DNA of 64,000 bases from Streptococcus pantholopis (GCF_001642085.1 NZ_CP014699.1:1302001-1366000), one strand, 5' to 3'. Shown: positions 43,546 through 52,876, numbered from the stretch's first letter. Notes: a model not told the origin generated them from the sequence alone. Numbers and translations are program-made.

Positions 43546-44586
43546 TCAATCCAAATAGCTGATAACAGCTTCAGTTACCTCTGCTGTATCAGCACTGCCG
43601 CCTAAATCTCTTGTCATTATCCCTTGTTTCAGTGTCTCAGATACAGCTCTTTCAATCATTTCTGCACCAGCAGCTTCTGCAAAAGATTCCCGCAGCATCA
43701 TAGCAACCGATAAAAGCATTGAAATTGGATTAGCAATCCCTTGACCAGCGATATCAGGAGCAGAACCGTGGATAGGTTCGTAAAGACTCGGCCCGTCTTC
43801 TGAATGGCTGGCTGACGGCATGACTCCCAAAGTTCCGGGCAGGACAGAAGCCTCGTCTGATAAAATATCGCCAAAAAGATTTTCTGTCACTATCACATCA
43901 AAACGTGACGGATCGGTAATCATCAGCATTGCTGCACTGTCAACCAGCTGATGTTCAAGTGTTACATCTGGAAATTCTTCTGCCACTTCATCAGCAAGCC
44001 GATGCCACAATTTAGAAGTGGCCAGCACATTTTCCTTATCAATACTGGTGACTTTCCTGCGGCGTCTCCGAGCAAGGGTAAACGCTTTATACAGAATACG
44101 GCGAATTTCTTCAGCCGAGTAAGCATTAATATCATGCGCCTTATCTGCCTCAAGCTGATGCTCGCCAAAGTAAATGCCGCCTGTCAATTCCCGTACAATA
44201 ACAAAGTCCACATCTCTAATAAGCTGCTCCTTAAGAGGTGATAAATGCTTAAGAGCAGGAAAAATCTGAACCGGACGGATATTAGCAAATAAATGGAGTT
44301 CTTTGCGTAAAGCCAGTAGACCCTGTTCCGGTCGCACAGGAACTTGATTGTATTCAGGACTGCCAATAGCCGCCAGCAAAACAGCATCTGCTTTTTTGGC
44401 AGCTGTCAGCGTACTGTCTGGCAGCGGATGGCCGCTGGCAGCAATGGCCGCCCCGCCAAAAAGCCTTTCACTGACCTCATAGTTAAACCCGATTTTACGA
44501 GCTGCCGCAGCTAATACCTCCAGCCCTGCGGCCATAATCTCCGGCCCAATGCCATCACCGGCCAAACTTACAATATGTTTTTCCAT
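43546..44586 (-). CDS. leuB: 3-isopropylmalate dehydrogenase
   Basis: NAD-dependent oxidative decarboxylase of leucine synthesis (346 residues). Seen: GDGIGPEIMAAGLEVL at the start, VIVRELTGGIYFG, the metal site DSAAMLMITDPSRFDVIVTENLFGDILSDE region and the NAD-binding HGSAPDIAGQGIANP. ATG 44586 with GAGGAG (44592-44597). Unusually for the operon, 522 nt separate it from leuA, filled with repeat modules, the last of which ends 4 nt before its ribosome site. Confidence 0.96.
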   Translation of the reverse strand: MEKHIVSLAGDGIGPEIMAAGLEVLAAAARKIGFNYEVSERLFGGAAIAASGHPLPDSTLTAAKKADAVLLAAIGSPEYNQVPVRPEQGLLALRKELHLFANIRPVQIFPALKHLSPLKEQLIRDVDFVIVRELTGGIYFGEHQLEADKAHDINAYSAEEIRRILYKAFTLARRRRRKVTSIDKENVLATSKLWHRLADEVAEEFPDVTLEHQLVDSAAMLMITDPSRFDVIVTENLFGDILSDEASVLPGTLGVMPSASHSEDGPSLYEPIHGSAPDIAGQGIANPISMLLSVAMMLRESFAEAAGAEMIERAVSETLKQGIMTRDLGGSADTAEVTEAVISYLD

Positions 44587-44601
44587 CTCATCTCCTCATA
44601 A

Positions 44602-44713
44602 CAAGATACAAAGCCCGTTTAAAAATCCGTATGAAAATAGGGGATGGCAAGTGATGCTGGCATCACGATGACAGCCATCTTTTTCACTAGGATTTTAGGG
44701 CGTGTTCAGTTCA
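44602..44713 (-). repeat. Hairpin module D1 (type I), directly upstream of the leuB ribosome site
   Basis: 112 bp, nearly the same as modules A2 and A3 in the ATP synthase operon, but with GCCC/GGGC at the ends in place of GGCC/GGCC. Both combinations pair, so the difference is compensatory. Confidence 0.9.
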
Positions 44714-44973
44714 TAAGATACAAAGCCCGTTTAAAGAGCAAAGCAAAAATGACGGTAAGTCCGAAATCTCTGATTTCGCAGACGCACCTCTGCCAGAACG
44801 GCTAGAAGGGTGCGGTCGACTGTTAAGGCGACAAAGCTTTCAGTCGTTTACGGCTAGCGGTAACTAGGTAACGATACAGATTTCCAGTCCCCTCACTTCC
44901 CTTTTCTAGGTTCGGGCTGAAATCATCCACTGGATGATTTCACTGCACAGCTCTTAGGGCGTGTTCAGTTCAA
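44714..44973 (-). repeat. Hairpin module D2 with an embedded type II core
   Basis: 260 bp. Outer frame AAGAGC...GCTCTT with GCCC/GGGC ends; the 105-bp type II core occupies 44751-44855, and a further inverted segment (GAAATCATCC/GGATGATTTC, about 44920-44941) forms another hairpin. A further module end (CAAGATACAAAGGCCG) begins at 44974 and decays toward 45060; 45060-45108 shows nothing. Confidence 0.85.
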
Positions 44974-45108
44974 CAAGATACAAAGGCCGTTCAAGCTCAC
45001 AGATAGTAAGCCGGAAATTTTTATCCTTTCTGACTCACTTTTGATAGCTTTATTTGAGCCGATAGTCAGCCTTTGTCATTTCTCAAATATTCTTTTTTAT
45101 ATTTCTGT

Positions 45109-46668
45109 TTAATTTGGAAAGTCATGTTCTGATACTTTATGTCCGATTTCACCGGCATTCTCTTTCTGTACCAGAGTATTGGCATTGATGTAAGCAATGG
45201 CACTGGCTTTTAAGACATCAAAATCAAGACCTGAGGCATTAAAGATAGTATCAGTATCAATATTTTCAACAGAAACCAGCACACGCGCCTGCGCATCAAT
45301 ACCGTCTGTAACAGCTTCAATATTGTAGCTGTCCAGTCTGACAGTTTGATTGAAGAATTTGTCAATTGCGTTAAAAATGGCCTCAACTGAGCCCTGGCCA
45401 TTAGCCAGAACTTCAACAATTTCATTATCAGCATTAATCATAGAAACAGCAGCCGTCAACGTTTCATCAGCATTCGATGTCACTTTAAGATTATTAAAGC
45501 GGAAACCTTCCGGATTTTCAACGTCTCTTCCAATAACCAAGGCTTGGATATCTGCATCAGTAATATCGTGTTTTTTATCTGCTAACTGTTTAAATTTGGC
45601 GAAGAAATCAGCTATCTCAGATTCTGAAAAATCAAAACCAAGAGCTTTTAATTTTTCAACAAAAGCGTGACGGCCTGACAGTTTGCCTAAGGGCAGCGAA
45701 TTCTGTTTCACTCCCACAAGTTCGGGGGTAATAATTTCATAGGTCAGAGGATTTTTTAGAACGCCATCCTGATGAATACCCGATTCATGTGAGAAAGCAT
45801 TGCCGCCGACAACTGCTTTGTTTTTTGGAACAGGGATCCCTGAGTAGCGCGACACCATGTCTGAAGTATTAATCGTTTCATTGAGCACAATAGCAGACGC
45901 TGCTTGAAAGTAGTCCTGACGAATATTAAGCGCGACAGCTACTTCCTCAAGGGCGACGTTTCCGGCACGTTCACCAATTCCGTTAACCGTTCCTTCAACA
46001 CGGCCGGCACCGTTTTTTATAGCAGCCAGCGTATTAGCAGTAGCCATTCCGAGATCGTCGTGGCAGTGCGGACTGAAAATAACAGTGCGGCTTGTTTTTA
46101 CATTTTTTATCAAATAATCAAAGATAGCACCATATTCTTCCGGCGTTGTAAAGCCAACCGTATCAGGAATATTGATATAGGAAGCACCAGCATCTACTGC
46201 CGTCTGCACTACTTGAAGAAGATAGTCCAGTTCGGTACGCGTAGCATCTTCGGGAGAAAATTCCACTACATCAAATTTCGTCCGCGCATAACGGACATGC
46301 TCCTTGATAATATCAAGGATTTCCTCTTTTGATTTTTTTAGTTTAAACTCTCTGTGAATGGGACTGGTTGCGATAAAAACATGGCACTGCGGGTATTTAG
46401 CCTCTTTAATAGCTTCATAGCAGGCATCAATATCTGACTTTACAGAACGAGCTAAAGCAGAAACAGCAGTTTTTGTCATCGCCGCAGCAATTTGTCTGGC
46501 TGCTTCAAAAGAGTCCGGGCTGGCAGCCGGAAAACCGGCTTCAATCGAAGAAATGCCCCATTTTTCCAGCTGTTTAGCGATAGCAACTTTTTCCTTAACA
46601 GAAAAATTCACCCCCGGTGTCTGCTCGCCATCACGAAGCGTTGTATCAAGAAATTCAATGTTACGCAT
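45109..46668 (-). CDS. leuA: 2-isopropylmalate synthase
   Basis: Condenses acetyl-CoA with 2-ketoisovalerate, first step of leucine synthesis, feedback-inhibited by leucine. The 519 residues start [19 protein letters not shown] (HMGL-like catalytic start), have the metal ligands [16 protein letters not shown] and [15 protein letters not shown], and the C-terminal LeuA dimer regulatory domain (about 390-510). It heads leuABCD and is controlled by the attenuator upstream. Leucine biosynthesis is limited in many streptococci, but this set is complete. Confidence 0.96.
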   Translation of the reverse strand: MRNIEFLDTTLRDGEQTPGVNFSVKEKVAIAKQLEKWGISSIEAGFPAASPDSFEAARQIAAAMTKTAVSALARSVKSDIDACYEAIKEAKYPQCHVFIATSPIHREFKLKKSKEEILDIIKEHVRYARTKFDVVEFSPEDATRTELDYLLQVVQTAVDAGASYINIPDTVGFTTPEEYGAIFDYLIKNVKTSRTVIFSPHCHDDLGMATANTLAAIKNGAGRVEGTVNGIGERAGNVALEEVAVALNIRQDYFQAASAIVLNETINTSDMVSRYSGIPVPKNKAVVGGNAFSHESGIHQDGVLKNPLTYEIITPELVGVKQNSLPLGKLSGRHAFVEKLKALGFDFSESEIADFFAKFKQLADKKHDITDADIQALVIGRDVENPEGFRFNNLKVTSNADETLTAAVSMINADNEIVEVLANGQGSVEAIFNAIDKFFNQTVRLDSYNIEAVTDGIDAQARVLVSVENIDTDTIFNASGLDFDVLKASAIAYINANTLVQKENAGEIGHKVSEHDFPN

Positions 46669-46752
46669 ATCAAACCACCTTCTAAAAATCCTGACAGCTG
46701 CTCATGTTATGCAAATGCTAAAGCCTGGGCACACAGCAGCAAAATCATTAAC

Positions 46753-46808
46753 AAAAAAACATCCCGCAAGGTTAATTCCAAGCGAGATGCTTTTTTACTC
46801 CCGCTTGG
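46753..46808 (-). promoter_or_regulatory. leu attenuator: competing antiterminator and terminator
   Basis: On the minus strand the antiterminator pairs CCAAGCGGGA (46799-46808) with TCTCGCTTGG (46778-46787), 10 bp with one G-T. The terminator pairs CATCTCGC (46782-46789) with GCGGGATG (46760-46767), followed by seven T (46753-46759). They share 46782-46787 and so exclude each other. TTGCGGGATG occurs both in the leader-peptide codons (46845-46854) and in the terminator arm (46760-46769). Confidence 0.8.
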
Positions 46809-46836
46809 TAAGCCAAACAGGACTAATGCTTTTGCA

Positions 46837-46884
46837 TTAGCCCTCATCCCGCAATAGTAAAACTGTTTTTGCTGCGAATGTCAT
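46837..46884 (-). CDS. Leucine leader peptide, 15 codons
   Basis: ATG 46884 encodes MTFAAKTVLLLRDEG and stops at TAA. Three leucine codons in a row (TTA CTA TTG) and AAGGAAGGG upstream are the pattern of an attenuator peptide: the ribosome pauses when leucyl-tRNA is scarce. The stop codon lies inside a perfect 7-bp hairpin (46823-46829 with 46834-46840). The peptide precedes the attenuator structures and lies about 170 nt before leuA. Lactococcal leu leaders are reported to be similar in concept. Confidence 0.8.
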   Translation of the reverse strand: MTFAAKTVLLLRDEG

Positions 46885-46917
46885 TTGACTGATTCCCTTC
46901 CTTTATAACTTGTTAAC

Positions 46918-46946
46918 ATGATATAATTTTCTGATTATTTTGTCAA
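46918..46946 (-). promoter_or_regulatory. Promoter of leuABCD
   Basis: TTGACA (46941-46946), 17-nt spacer, TATCAT (46918-46923). Expected start near 46911, giving a leader of about 240 nt. Confidence 0.8.
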
Positions 46947-47496
46947 TAGGCAAAATTTAAAAACTGAAAAGTGTAGCAGACAAGTCCCTTATTTATGTTG
47001 TCTATACGGCACAAGCTGCTGAGAGCCTTATTACGGTAGATGATATCCTTTCGTTTTGTAAAGCCGACACTGTCCCAAAAGGCATTTGCTGTCTGATTTT
47101 CGGTAAAAACCTGCAGAGCAGCTTTATGAATCCCTTCTTCTTTCAGGGCTTCTAAACTGTGATTCACCAAACTGCCTATTATTTTTTCCGGCGGTAGTTC
47201 GGATGGACCGTGTGATAAATATAGCCCCGACATCCGTCATGTCCTGCCATAATGGCTCCGATAAGATTTTTGTCAACTGCGGCAACAAAACAGGTCTTAA
47301 GATTGCGCCTTAAAAAACAGCCACTCCTTCTTTTGAATCATCCAGATGGTTTAAGCCCAGCCCTTGGCAGGATAACCAAAGCTGATAAAGTTTACCATAA
47401 TCTTTCAAATACATTATCAGGATTATTATAGGGTCCCTTTTCACTTAAAACAAGATGTACCAGCGGTAAAGACCATATCAGCTTTTGTTTTTCCAT
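46943..47496 (-). pseudogene. GNAT acetyltransferase gene broken by frameshifts and a stop
   Basis: Reading from ATG 47496 on the minus strand gives MEKQKLIWSLPLVHLVLSE, then TAA after codon 34. Recognisable acetyltransferase pieces continue in other frames: LYQLWLSCQGLGLNHLDD, then CFVAAVDKNLIGAIMAGHDG and GYIYHTVHPNYRR, then KIIGSLVNHSLEALKEEG and NAFWDSVGFTKRKDI. At least three frame changes are needed to join them. The start codon is 6 nt after the udk stop, as for a former coupled gene. No intact version is present in the window. Confidence 0.85.
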
Positions 47497-47501
47497 CTCA
47501 G

Positions 47502-48128
47502 TTAGTTTGGATTTAAAATACTGGCTACCTTTGTATTGATTAAATCAATGGCTACAGTATTTGAAACCCCTTCAGGAATAACGATATCGGCATAGCGCTT
47601 TGTCGGCTCAATAAATTGATGATACATTGGCTTAACAACTGTCATATACTGCTCAATAATGCTGTCCAGACTGCGGCCTCTCTCCTGCATATCCCTCTTG
47701 ATACGGCGGATAAGACGGATATCATCATCTGTGTCCACAAAAAGTTTTATATCCATCAAATCCCGTAAACGTCGGTCTTCCAGCACTAAAATCCCTTCAA
47801 CAATAAAAACATCCTGCGGTTCCTGACGGTAGCTTTGGCGGCTGCGCGTATGACGGGTATAATCATAAATAGGAATATCAACCGGACGTCCAGCAATTAA
47901 TTCATTTAAGTGTTCAATCATAAAAGCCGTATCGAAAGCTAAAGGATGATCATAATTTGTCGTTACACGTTCTTCAAAGGTGAGGTGGCTTTGATCCTTA
48001 TAATAAGAATCATGCTCAATCATAGCAATTCGGGCATCAGGAAAATTGGACAGAATCGCCCGCGATACACTTGTCTTGCCGCTCCCCGAACCGCCTGTTA
48101 CCCCTATAATAATCGGTTTTTTAGCCAT
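47502..48128 (-). CDS. udk: Uridine kinase
   Basis: Phosphorylates uridine and cytidine in pyrimidine salvage. The 208 residues are typical: P-loop [17 protein letters not shown] (9-25), the nucleoside-binding [17 protein letters not shown] and YDHPLAFDT, and [11 protein letters not shown] in the lid region. ATG 48128 is preceded by GGGAGTG. The only downstream partner is the broken acetyltransferase. Confidence 0.95.
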   Translation of the reverse strand: MAKKPIIIGVTGGSGSGKTSVSRAILSNFPDARIAMIEHDSYYKDQSHLTFEERVTTNYDHPLAFDTAFMIEHLNELIAGRPVDIPIYDYTRHTRSRQSYRQEPQDVFIVEGILVLEDRRLRDLMDIKLFVDTDDDIRLIRRIKRDMQERGRSLDSIIEQYMTVVKPMYHQFIEPTKRYADIVIPEGVSNTVAIDLINTKVASILNPN

Positions 48129-48249
48129 TTTTCACTCCCAATCTTATATACAATGAAAAGCAAAATCTGCCGGCTGCACCGGTATTGTCATGCCTCGATT
48201 TTCAGCCGGTATCATTATGTCTTTCACTTTATTTTACCTTAATTCATGC

Positions 48250-48255
48250 TATAAT
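48250..48255 (+). promoter_or_regulatory. -10 box of the helicase gene
   Basis: TGCTATAAT extended -10, 31 nt before ATG 48287. Here the transcript does have a short leader, with a weak AGGGA ribosome site. Confidence 0.55.
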
Positions 48256-48286
48256 AAAAGCAGTAATTTTTTAGATAGGGACTATT

Positions 48287-49372
48287 ATGATTTCTGCATT
48301 TCCGCAAATATGGCAACAAAAGTTAAAGGAAAACCGTTTTACCGAACTGACTCCTATTCAAAAGGAACTATTTGACATTATTTCTCAAGGGGATAATGTG
48401 CTTGGAATCAGTCCAACAGGTACTGGCAAGACACTGGCTTATCTGTTTCCCAGCCTGCTTAAGTTAGAAAAAGGTCAAGCCCAGCAGCTGCTAATTCTGG
48501 CAGCCAATACAGAGCTAGCCGGACAGATTTTTAAAGTTACCAAAGAATGGGCAGAACCGCTCGGTTTAAGGGCACAGCTCTTCATTTCCGGATCCAGTCA
48601 AAAACGCCAGATCGAACGGCTCAAAAAAGGGCCTGAAATTCTCATCGGGACACCTGGCCGCGTTTTTGAGCTAATCAAACTCAAAAAAATAAAAATGATG
48701 AAAGTAGACAGCATTATTCTCGATGAATATGATGAACTTTTGAGCGGGTCGCAGCACTCCTTTACAGACAATATCATAAAACGTGCTGCCCGTAAGCAGC
48801 AGCTGATCTATATAGGAGCAAGTCAGCCAACAGATAAAAATCTGTTGGCAGCTGATACCAGAATCATTGATTTATCTGCTCAAATACACAATCATATTGC
48901 CCACTACTACATACAAACAGACAAGCGCAGCCGATCAGAGCTCCTGCGTAAGTTTGCTAATATTCCAGAGTTTCGTGCCCTTGTTTTTTTCAATAAGCTT
49001 TCTGATTTAGGGGCCTGTGAAGAAAGACTCCAGTACAGAGGGGCTGCAGTGGCGTCTCTAGCCAGTGATATTAATATCAAGGAACGAAAGGCGGTATTGG
49101 AGCAATTTAAAAACAGAGAACTGTCTTTGCTGCTGGCCACAGATTTAGCGGCCAGAGGAATTGATATCAATGGTTTGGAATATGTTATTAACTTTGAAAC
49201 CGCACATGATAAAGAGGTCTACACACACCGAGCCGGCAGAACCGGCAGAATGGGACATTCAGGTGCTGTTATCACTTTTATCACCCATAATGAAGAATTG
49301 AAAAAACTGCAAAAATTTGCTGATGTTTCGGAAGTTTACCTCAAAAACCAGCAGCTCTATTTAAAGGAATAG
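48287..49372 (+). CDS. DEAD-box-type RNA helicase with DEYD motif II
   Basis: 361-residue two-domain RNA helicase (superfamily 2) without a long C-terminal extension, like the small YfmL/CshC-type enzymes. Motifs in order: Q motif FTELTPIQ (18-25), Walker A SPTGTGKT (42-49), TPGR (122-125), motif II DEYD (146-149) in place of DEAD, GASQP in place of SAT, and HRAGRTGRMG near the end. Likely role is RNA unwinding in ribosome assembly or mRNA decay; the target is unknown. ATG 48287 follows an AGGGA site. It ends at a strong terminator shared with pckA. Confidence 0.9.
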   Translation: MISAFPQIWQQKLKENRFTELTPIQKELFDIISQGDNVLGISPTGTGKTLAYLFPSLLKLEKGQAQQLLILAANTELAGQIFKVTKEWAEPLGLRAQLFISGSSQKRQIERLKKGPEILIGTPGRVFELIKLKKIKMMKVDSIILDEYDELLSGSQHSFTDNIIKRAARKQQLIYIGASQPTDKNLLAADTRIIDLSAQIHNHIAHYYIQTDKRSRSELLRKFANIPEFRALVFFNKLSDLGACEERLQYRGAAVASLASDINIKERKAVLEQFKNRELSLLLATDLAARGIDINGLEYVINFETAHDKEVYTHRAGRTGRMGHSGAVITFITHNEELKKLQKFADVSEVYLKNQQLYLKE

Positions 49373-49380
49373 TTTTGCTA

Positions 49381-49430
49381 AAAAACAGTCTGTGACTTTT
49401 CTTTACAGAAAGAGTCACAGACTGTTTTTT
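49381..49430. terminator. Bidirectional terminator between helicase gene and pckA
   Basis: Long near-perfect stem (AAAACAGTCTGTGACT... with ...AGTCACAGACTGTTTT) flanked by A and T tracts on both sides, lying between convergent genes. Confidence 0.9.
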
Positions 49431-49475
49431 TGATTATCAGCAGATGCTAGCAGCAAAACCGCTCCCTTAGTTTCT

Positions 49476-51134
49476 CTATGCTTTAGACAAACTTTCAATA
49501 ACATCCTCTAAGCGCGAAATAGAACTTACAGGCAGAGCTGTTTTAGGATTGTCTTGGTTAAAGGACAGCAAAAAATTCAAACGAACCTGCATTCTCTCGC
49601 GAATCAGCTGTTTATAATTCTCATCAAAACGCGAAACCGGGTAGCCATCCAAATCTAAGTACTCAAAATGATTCAGAGGTCCAAAAGGCTTAAATGTCCC
49701 CTTGTTTTCGACAACTTGCTCAATAATATTCAGACTTATATTTTTAGGGATACTTCTGCCCATATACTGCCCGGTGTTAATGATATAGCAGTCAACACCA
49801 GCTTTAAACAGGGCTAAAAATTTACGGTAATCCTCAACTAAAGGATAAACTCTGAAAGGGTTGGCAAAAGGCTCAATAACAAGGCTTTGGCGGGCTCCGG
49901 AAATGTTTTCTGCATTGGAGCGTTTGGTCATTAAAGTACAGCCCATGGTTGTTGCCACTACCGGATCATTGATTTTTACCAAAGGCGGCAGTGAATCATC
50001 CTTCATAATCCAAAAAATCGCATTAATGGGTTCATTAATCCGATCTACCCGGTTAGGAGTTGCAAAACGTGATTTAACGGTTCGGCCGTTGCCATTGCGG
50101 ATATCTTCGGTAACAAGTTTTTTACGGCGGTTTTCATCCATAGTCACACCGCAGTTCTGGACAGTAACAAAATAATCCTGCTCCGGATGGCCGGTCGGAT
50201 AATCATTGGTTTTATCGAAATAAGCAGGTTCTAAAGCAACCGAGGAGCCATCTTTAACAGAGATAATAAAGGCGTCATCATGCAGAACTTTGATATCGTA
50301 TTTATTGCCGTGCTTAGCGTGTGTTAAGGTTGACTTACCTGAACCTGACAGGCCGAAAAAGGAAGCGACATAATTTTTGTTATCTTTTTTACCCTGCTTC
50401 TGCTTAAAAATCTTAAGGCCGCCATGACAGGCTACATAACCATTCCGCGCCGCAGTACCCCAAGCTAAGGTCAGTGTCGCTTTCTTTAATTCTCCGAAAT
50501 AATTTAAGCCGAGAATGATGACACAATTATGTCTGGTATCAAAATAAGCCAAACCATCCGGATAGTCAGGATGGGACCATTTCGGATCAAAGAAAACAAA
50601 AATATCATCTTCTTCATACTGTTTAGACACTTTTAGACGGTTCTTAAATTCCTCATCCAAAATCTGAAAGTTCAGCAGCCAAGAATAAAGGTTATTAATT
50701 TCTTCTTCCGGAACCATCAGATGGGCTCTGGCCATAAAAGTCTCATCAAGTCCGACAATGGCATCGGCTTTATAAAATTTTCTTTTATGAGATTGGTAGA
50801 CGGCACTTCTGGCAATTGTTAACAAACGTTCATCTTCTTCACTGTCTCTGCCGTAAATTCTTCTGGCTTTAGCCGTTCTGCCAACAATCGCTCCTGAGTT
50901 GGTCAGCAATACCCTAGCATAAGAAGGCAGCCCCAGTTCTTTTGTATGAATAACCGGCATATCCAGTACAACAGTTCCTGCTGCTACCGAAGCCAGCTGA
51001 TAAGCTTCTTCCAGTGTCTTAATCGGAATAACCTGGTTTTCATAAAAAGCTGTCTCAACAATCGTTTTTAAAGGTGAAAAGTAGGAACTGTCCTTACTCA
51101 TCTCTTCTGGTGAAAATTGTTTCCGTGTAACCAT
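49476..51134 (-). CDS. pckA: Phosphoenolpyruvate carboxykinase (ATP)
   Basis: Interconverts oxaloacetate + ATP and PEP + CO2 + ADP. The 552 residues carry the kinase-1a loop FFGLSGSGKSTLTHAKHG, the preceding WGTAARNGYVACHGGLKIF, HDDAFIISVKDGSSVALEPAYFDKT (kinase-2 and metal site) and RVDRINEPINAIF. ATG 51134 has GGAGG at proper distance; the frame continues 33 codons upstream without support. Streptococci often lack this enzyme, and here it stands near a citrate locus that produces oxaloacetate. Its promoter carries a cre-like site. Confidence 0.93.
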   Translation of the reverse strand: MVTRKQFSPEEMSKDSSYFSPLKTIVETAFYENQVIPIKTLEEAYQLASVAAGTVVLDMPVIHTKELGLPSYARVLLTNSGAIVGRTAKARRIYGRDSEEDERLLTIARSAVYQSHKRKFYKADAIVGLDETFMARAHLMVPEEEINNLYSWLLNFQILDEEFKNRLKVSKQYEEDDIFVFFDPKWSHPDYPDGLAYFDTRHNCVIILGLNYFGELKKATLTLAWGTAARNGYVACHGGLKIFKQKQGKKDNKNYVASFFGLSGSGKSTLTHAKHGNKYDIKVLHDDAFIISVKDGSSVALEPAYFDKTNDYPTGHPEQDYFVTVQNCGVTMDENRRKKLVTEDIRNGNGRTVKSRFATPNRVDRINEPINAIFWIMKDDSLPPLVKINDPVVATTMGCTLMTKRSNAENISGARQSLVIEPFANPFRVYPLVEDYRKFLALFKAGVDCYIINTGQYMGRSIPKNISLNIIEQVVENKGTFKPFGPLNHFEYLDLDGYPVSRFDENYKQLIRERMQVRLNFLLSFNQDNPKTALPVSSISRLEDVIESLSKA

Positions 51135-51167
51135 TAAATTCCTCCTAGATAGTTTTAGGTTATTCTT

Positions 51168-51198
51168 ATTATACCATAAATAAAAGAAAGCGCTGCCA
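51168..51198 (-). promoter_or_regulatory. pckA promoter with overlapping cre-like (CcpA) site
   Basis: TGGTATAAT (-10 at 51168-51173, extended) lies 33 nt upstream of the pckA ATG. AGAAAGCGCTGCCA (51185-51198, plus strand) fits the catabolite-responsive element consensus at most positions and covers the -35 region. CcpA bound there would block the polymerase when sugar is plentiful. Confidence 0.65.
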
Positions 51199-51341
51199 TT
51201 TTTTTGTCTCTCCCGCAATCTTTTTAAATACAAAACTTATCTACCAAAACTGAAAAAAAATCAGAATTTTAGGAGGCGACCCAATCTTAAACAAGCACAT
51301 ATAAGTCTTATAGCACTCTTTGCTGTTATTATAATAAAAAA

Positions 51342-51361
51342 GCCGGGACAAAAGTCCCGGC
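51342..51361 (-). terminator. Intrinsic terminator after gapN
   Basis: GCCGGGAC/GTCCCGGC, 4-nt loop, TTTTTT after it on the minus strand. Confidence 0.9.
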
Positions 51362-51415
51362 CCTACTGCTCAGAAAAACAGATAAACCATACATTTCCCT
51401 ATAAAACCAACTGTC

Positions 51416-52846
51416 TTACGGTTTGATATCCAAGACAACAGACTTAATTCTGGTCATAGCTTCGATTGAGTATTTAACTCCCTGTGTATTCACACCGGAT
51501 TTCTTAGCTCCCAAGAATGGGAAATTATCTGTTCCGCGCTGTGTTTTGTTATTAATATGAACCGTACCGACTTCAAGCTGTTCAGCAATCTTAAAGGCCA
51601 GCGGATAATCATTTGTGAAGACCGCACTTTGCAGACCGAATTCAGATTGGTTAGCAATATGGATAGCTTCTTCAGCAGACTGAACACGGATAATCGGCAG
51701 AACCGGACCAAACGGTTCCTCCCAAGCCAAACGCATATCAGTCGTCACATTATCAAAGACTGCCGGATAAATAGTGTTTCCTTCACGCTTAAGTTCAGTA
51801 AGAGCTGTTGCACCTTGTTCTTTTGCATCAAGGATAAGACCTTCGACATAATCAGCAGCTTTAGTATCAATCAGAGGTGTAATATCCGTATTGTCTTCAG
51901 GCATACCAACCGTTAAGTTAGCCACCCGCTCAACAATAAGCTCAGCCAGCTTATCAGCTATACTGTCCATGACCAGCACACGCTTAACAGCTGTACAGCG
52001 CTGACCGGAGTAACCAAAAGCACCGTCAACAATCTGTTTAGCTGTCAGTTCAAGATCAGCATCCTCAAGGACAATAGCTGCATCCTTACCACCTAATTCC
52101 AGCATAATCGGGCGCATACCAGCCAAACGGCCGATATTTTCACCAACAGGTGTTGAACCAGTAAAGTTGATAAAGTCAACCGCTTTGTGCTCAACAATAT
52201 AATCACCGATAACAGAACCCCGTCCGGTAATCGTATTGAAAACACCAGCAGGCAGCCCGGCTTCAGCAAAAGCTTCTGCTAAAAGAAGTCCGGAGATAGA
52301 CCCTTGCGTCGGCGGTTTAAAGGCCACTACATTCCCTGTAATAAGAGCCGGTGCAATTTTCGAACCGGCTAGGTTGACCGGATAGTTAAAAGGCGAAATG
52401 GCTAAAACAAGCCCCACCGGTTCACGGCGGACAACCGAAATCTTTCTCTTGCTGGCTGCTTCAAAACTGCCGCCTTCAAGCACTTCACCTTGCGTCCGAA
52501 CACCTTCGGCAGCTGCAAACTCCATAATTTCTACGGTACGTGTCACTTCACCGACAGACGATTTAAGCCCTTTAGCTATTTCTTTAGAAAGAACAGAACC
52601 AATGGCCTCAGCTTTGCTGTACAAGATATCAGCGGCCTTGCGGATATAATTTGCCCGCTCTACGTAAGAAAGCGCTCGCCAAGCCGGAAAAGCTGCTTTT
52701 GCAGAAGCATAGACATAGTCTACTTCATCTGTGCTCATTGCAGGAACAGAACCGAGTTCCTCACCAGAAGCAGGGGCATAGATTTTAATTTCATCCTGTG
52801 AGAGTTTCCACTCCCCATTGACATAATTCTTATATTGTTTAGTCAA
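51416..52846 (-). CDS. gapN: Non-phosphorylating NADP-dependent glyceraldehyde-3-phosphate dehydrogenase
   Basis: Oxidises glyceraldehyde-3-phosphate directly to 3-phosphoglycerate with NADP, giving NADPH; aldehyde dehydrogenase superfamily, cytoplasm. In streptococci it supplies NADPH in place of the oxidative pentose phosphate route. The 476 residues start MTKQYKNYVNGEWKL; catalytic E250 (MLELGGKD) and C284 (GYSGQRCTAVKRV) are at the numbers known for S. mutans GapN. The initiator is TTG 52846, with AAGGAGA upstream and no ATG nearby. It lies after ptsI, but a promoter and terminators show it is a separate unit. Confidence 0.97.
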   Translation of the reverse strand: MTKQYKNYVNGEWKLSQDEIKIYAPASGEELGSVPAMSTDEVDYVYASAKAAFPAWRALSYVERANYIRKAADILYSKAEAIGSVLSKEIAKGLKSSVGEVTRTVEIMEFAAAEGVRTQGEVLEGGSFEAASKRKISVVRREPVGLVLAISPFNYPVNLAGSKIAPALITGNVVAFKPPTQGSISGLLLAEAFAEAGLPAGVFNTITGRGSVIGDYIVEHKAVDFINFTGSTPVGENIGRLAGMRPIMLELGGKDAAIVLEDADLELTAKQIVDGAFGYSGQRCTAVKRVLVMDSIADKLAELIVERVANLTVGMPEDNTDITPLIDTKAADYVEGLILDAKEQGATALTELKREGNTIYPAVFDNVTTDMRLAWEEPFGPVLPIIRVQSAEEAIHIANQSEFGLQSAVFTNDYPLAFKIAEQLEVGTVHINNKTQRGTDNFPFLGAKKSGVNTQGVKYSIEAMTRIKSVVLDIKP

Positions 52847-52876
52847 TCTGAGTCTCCTTACTAATGTGATAGTTCC

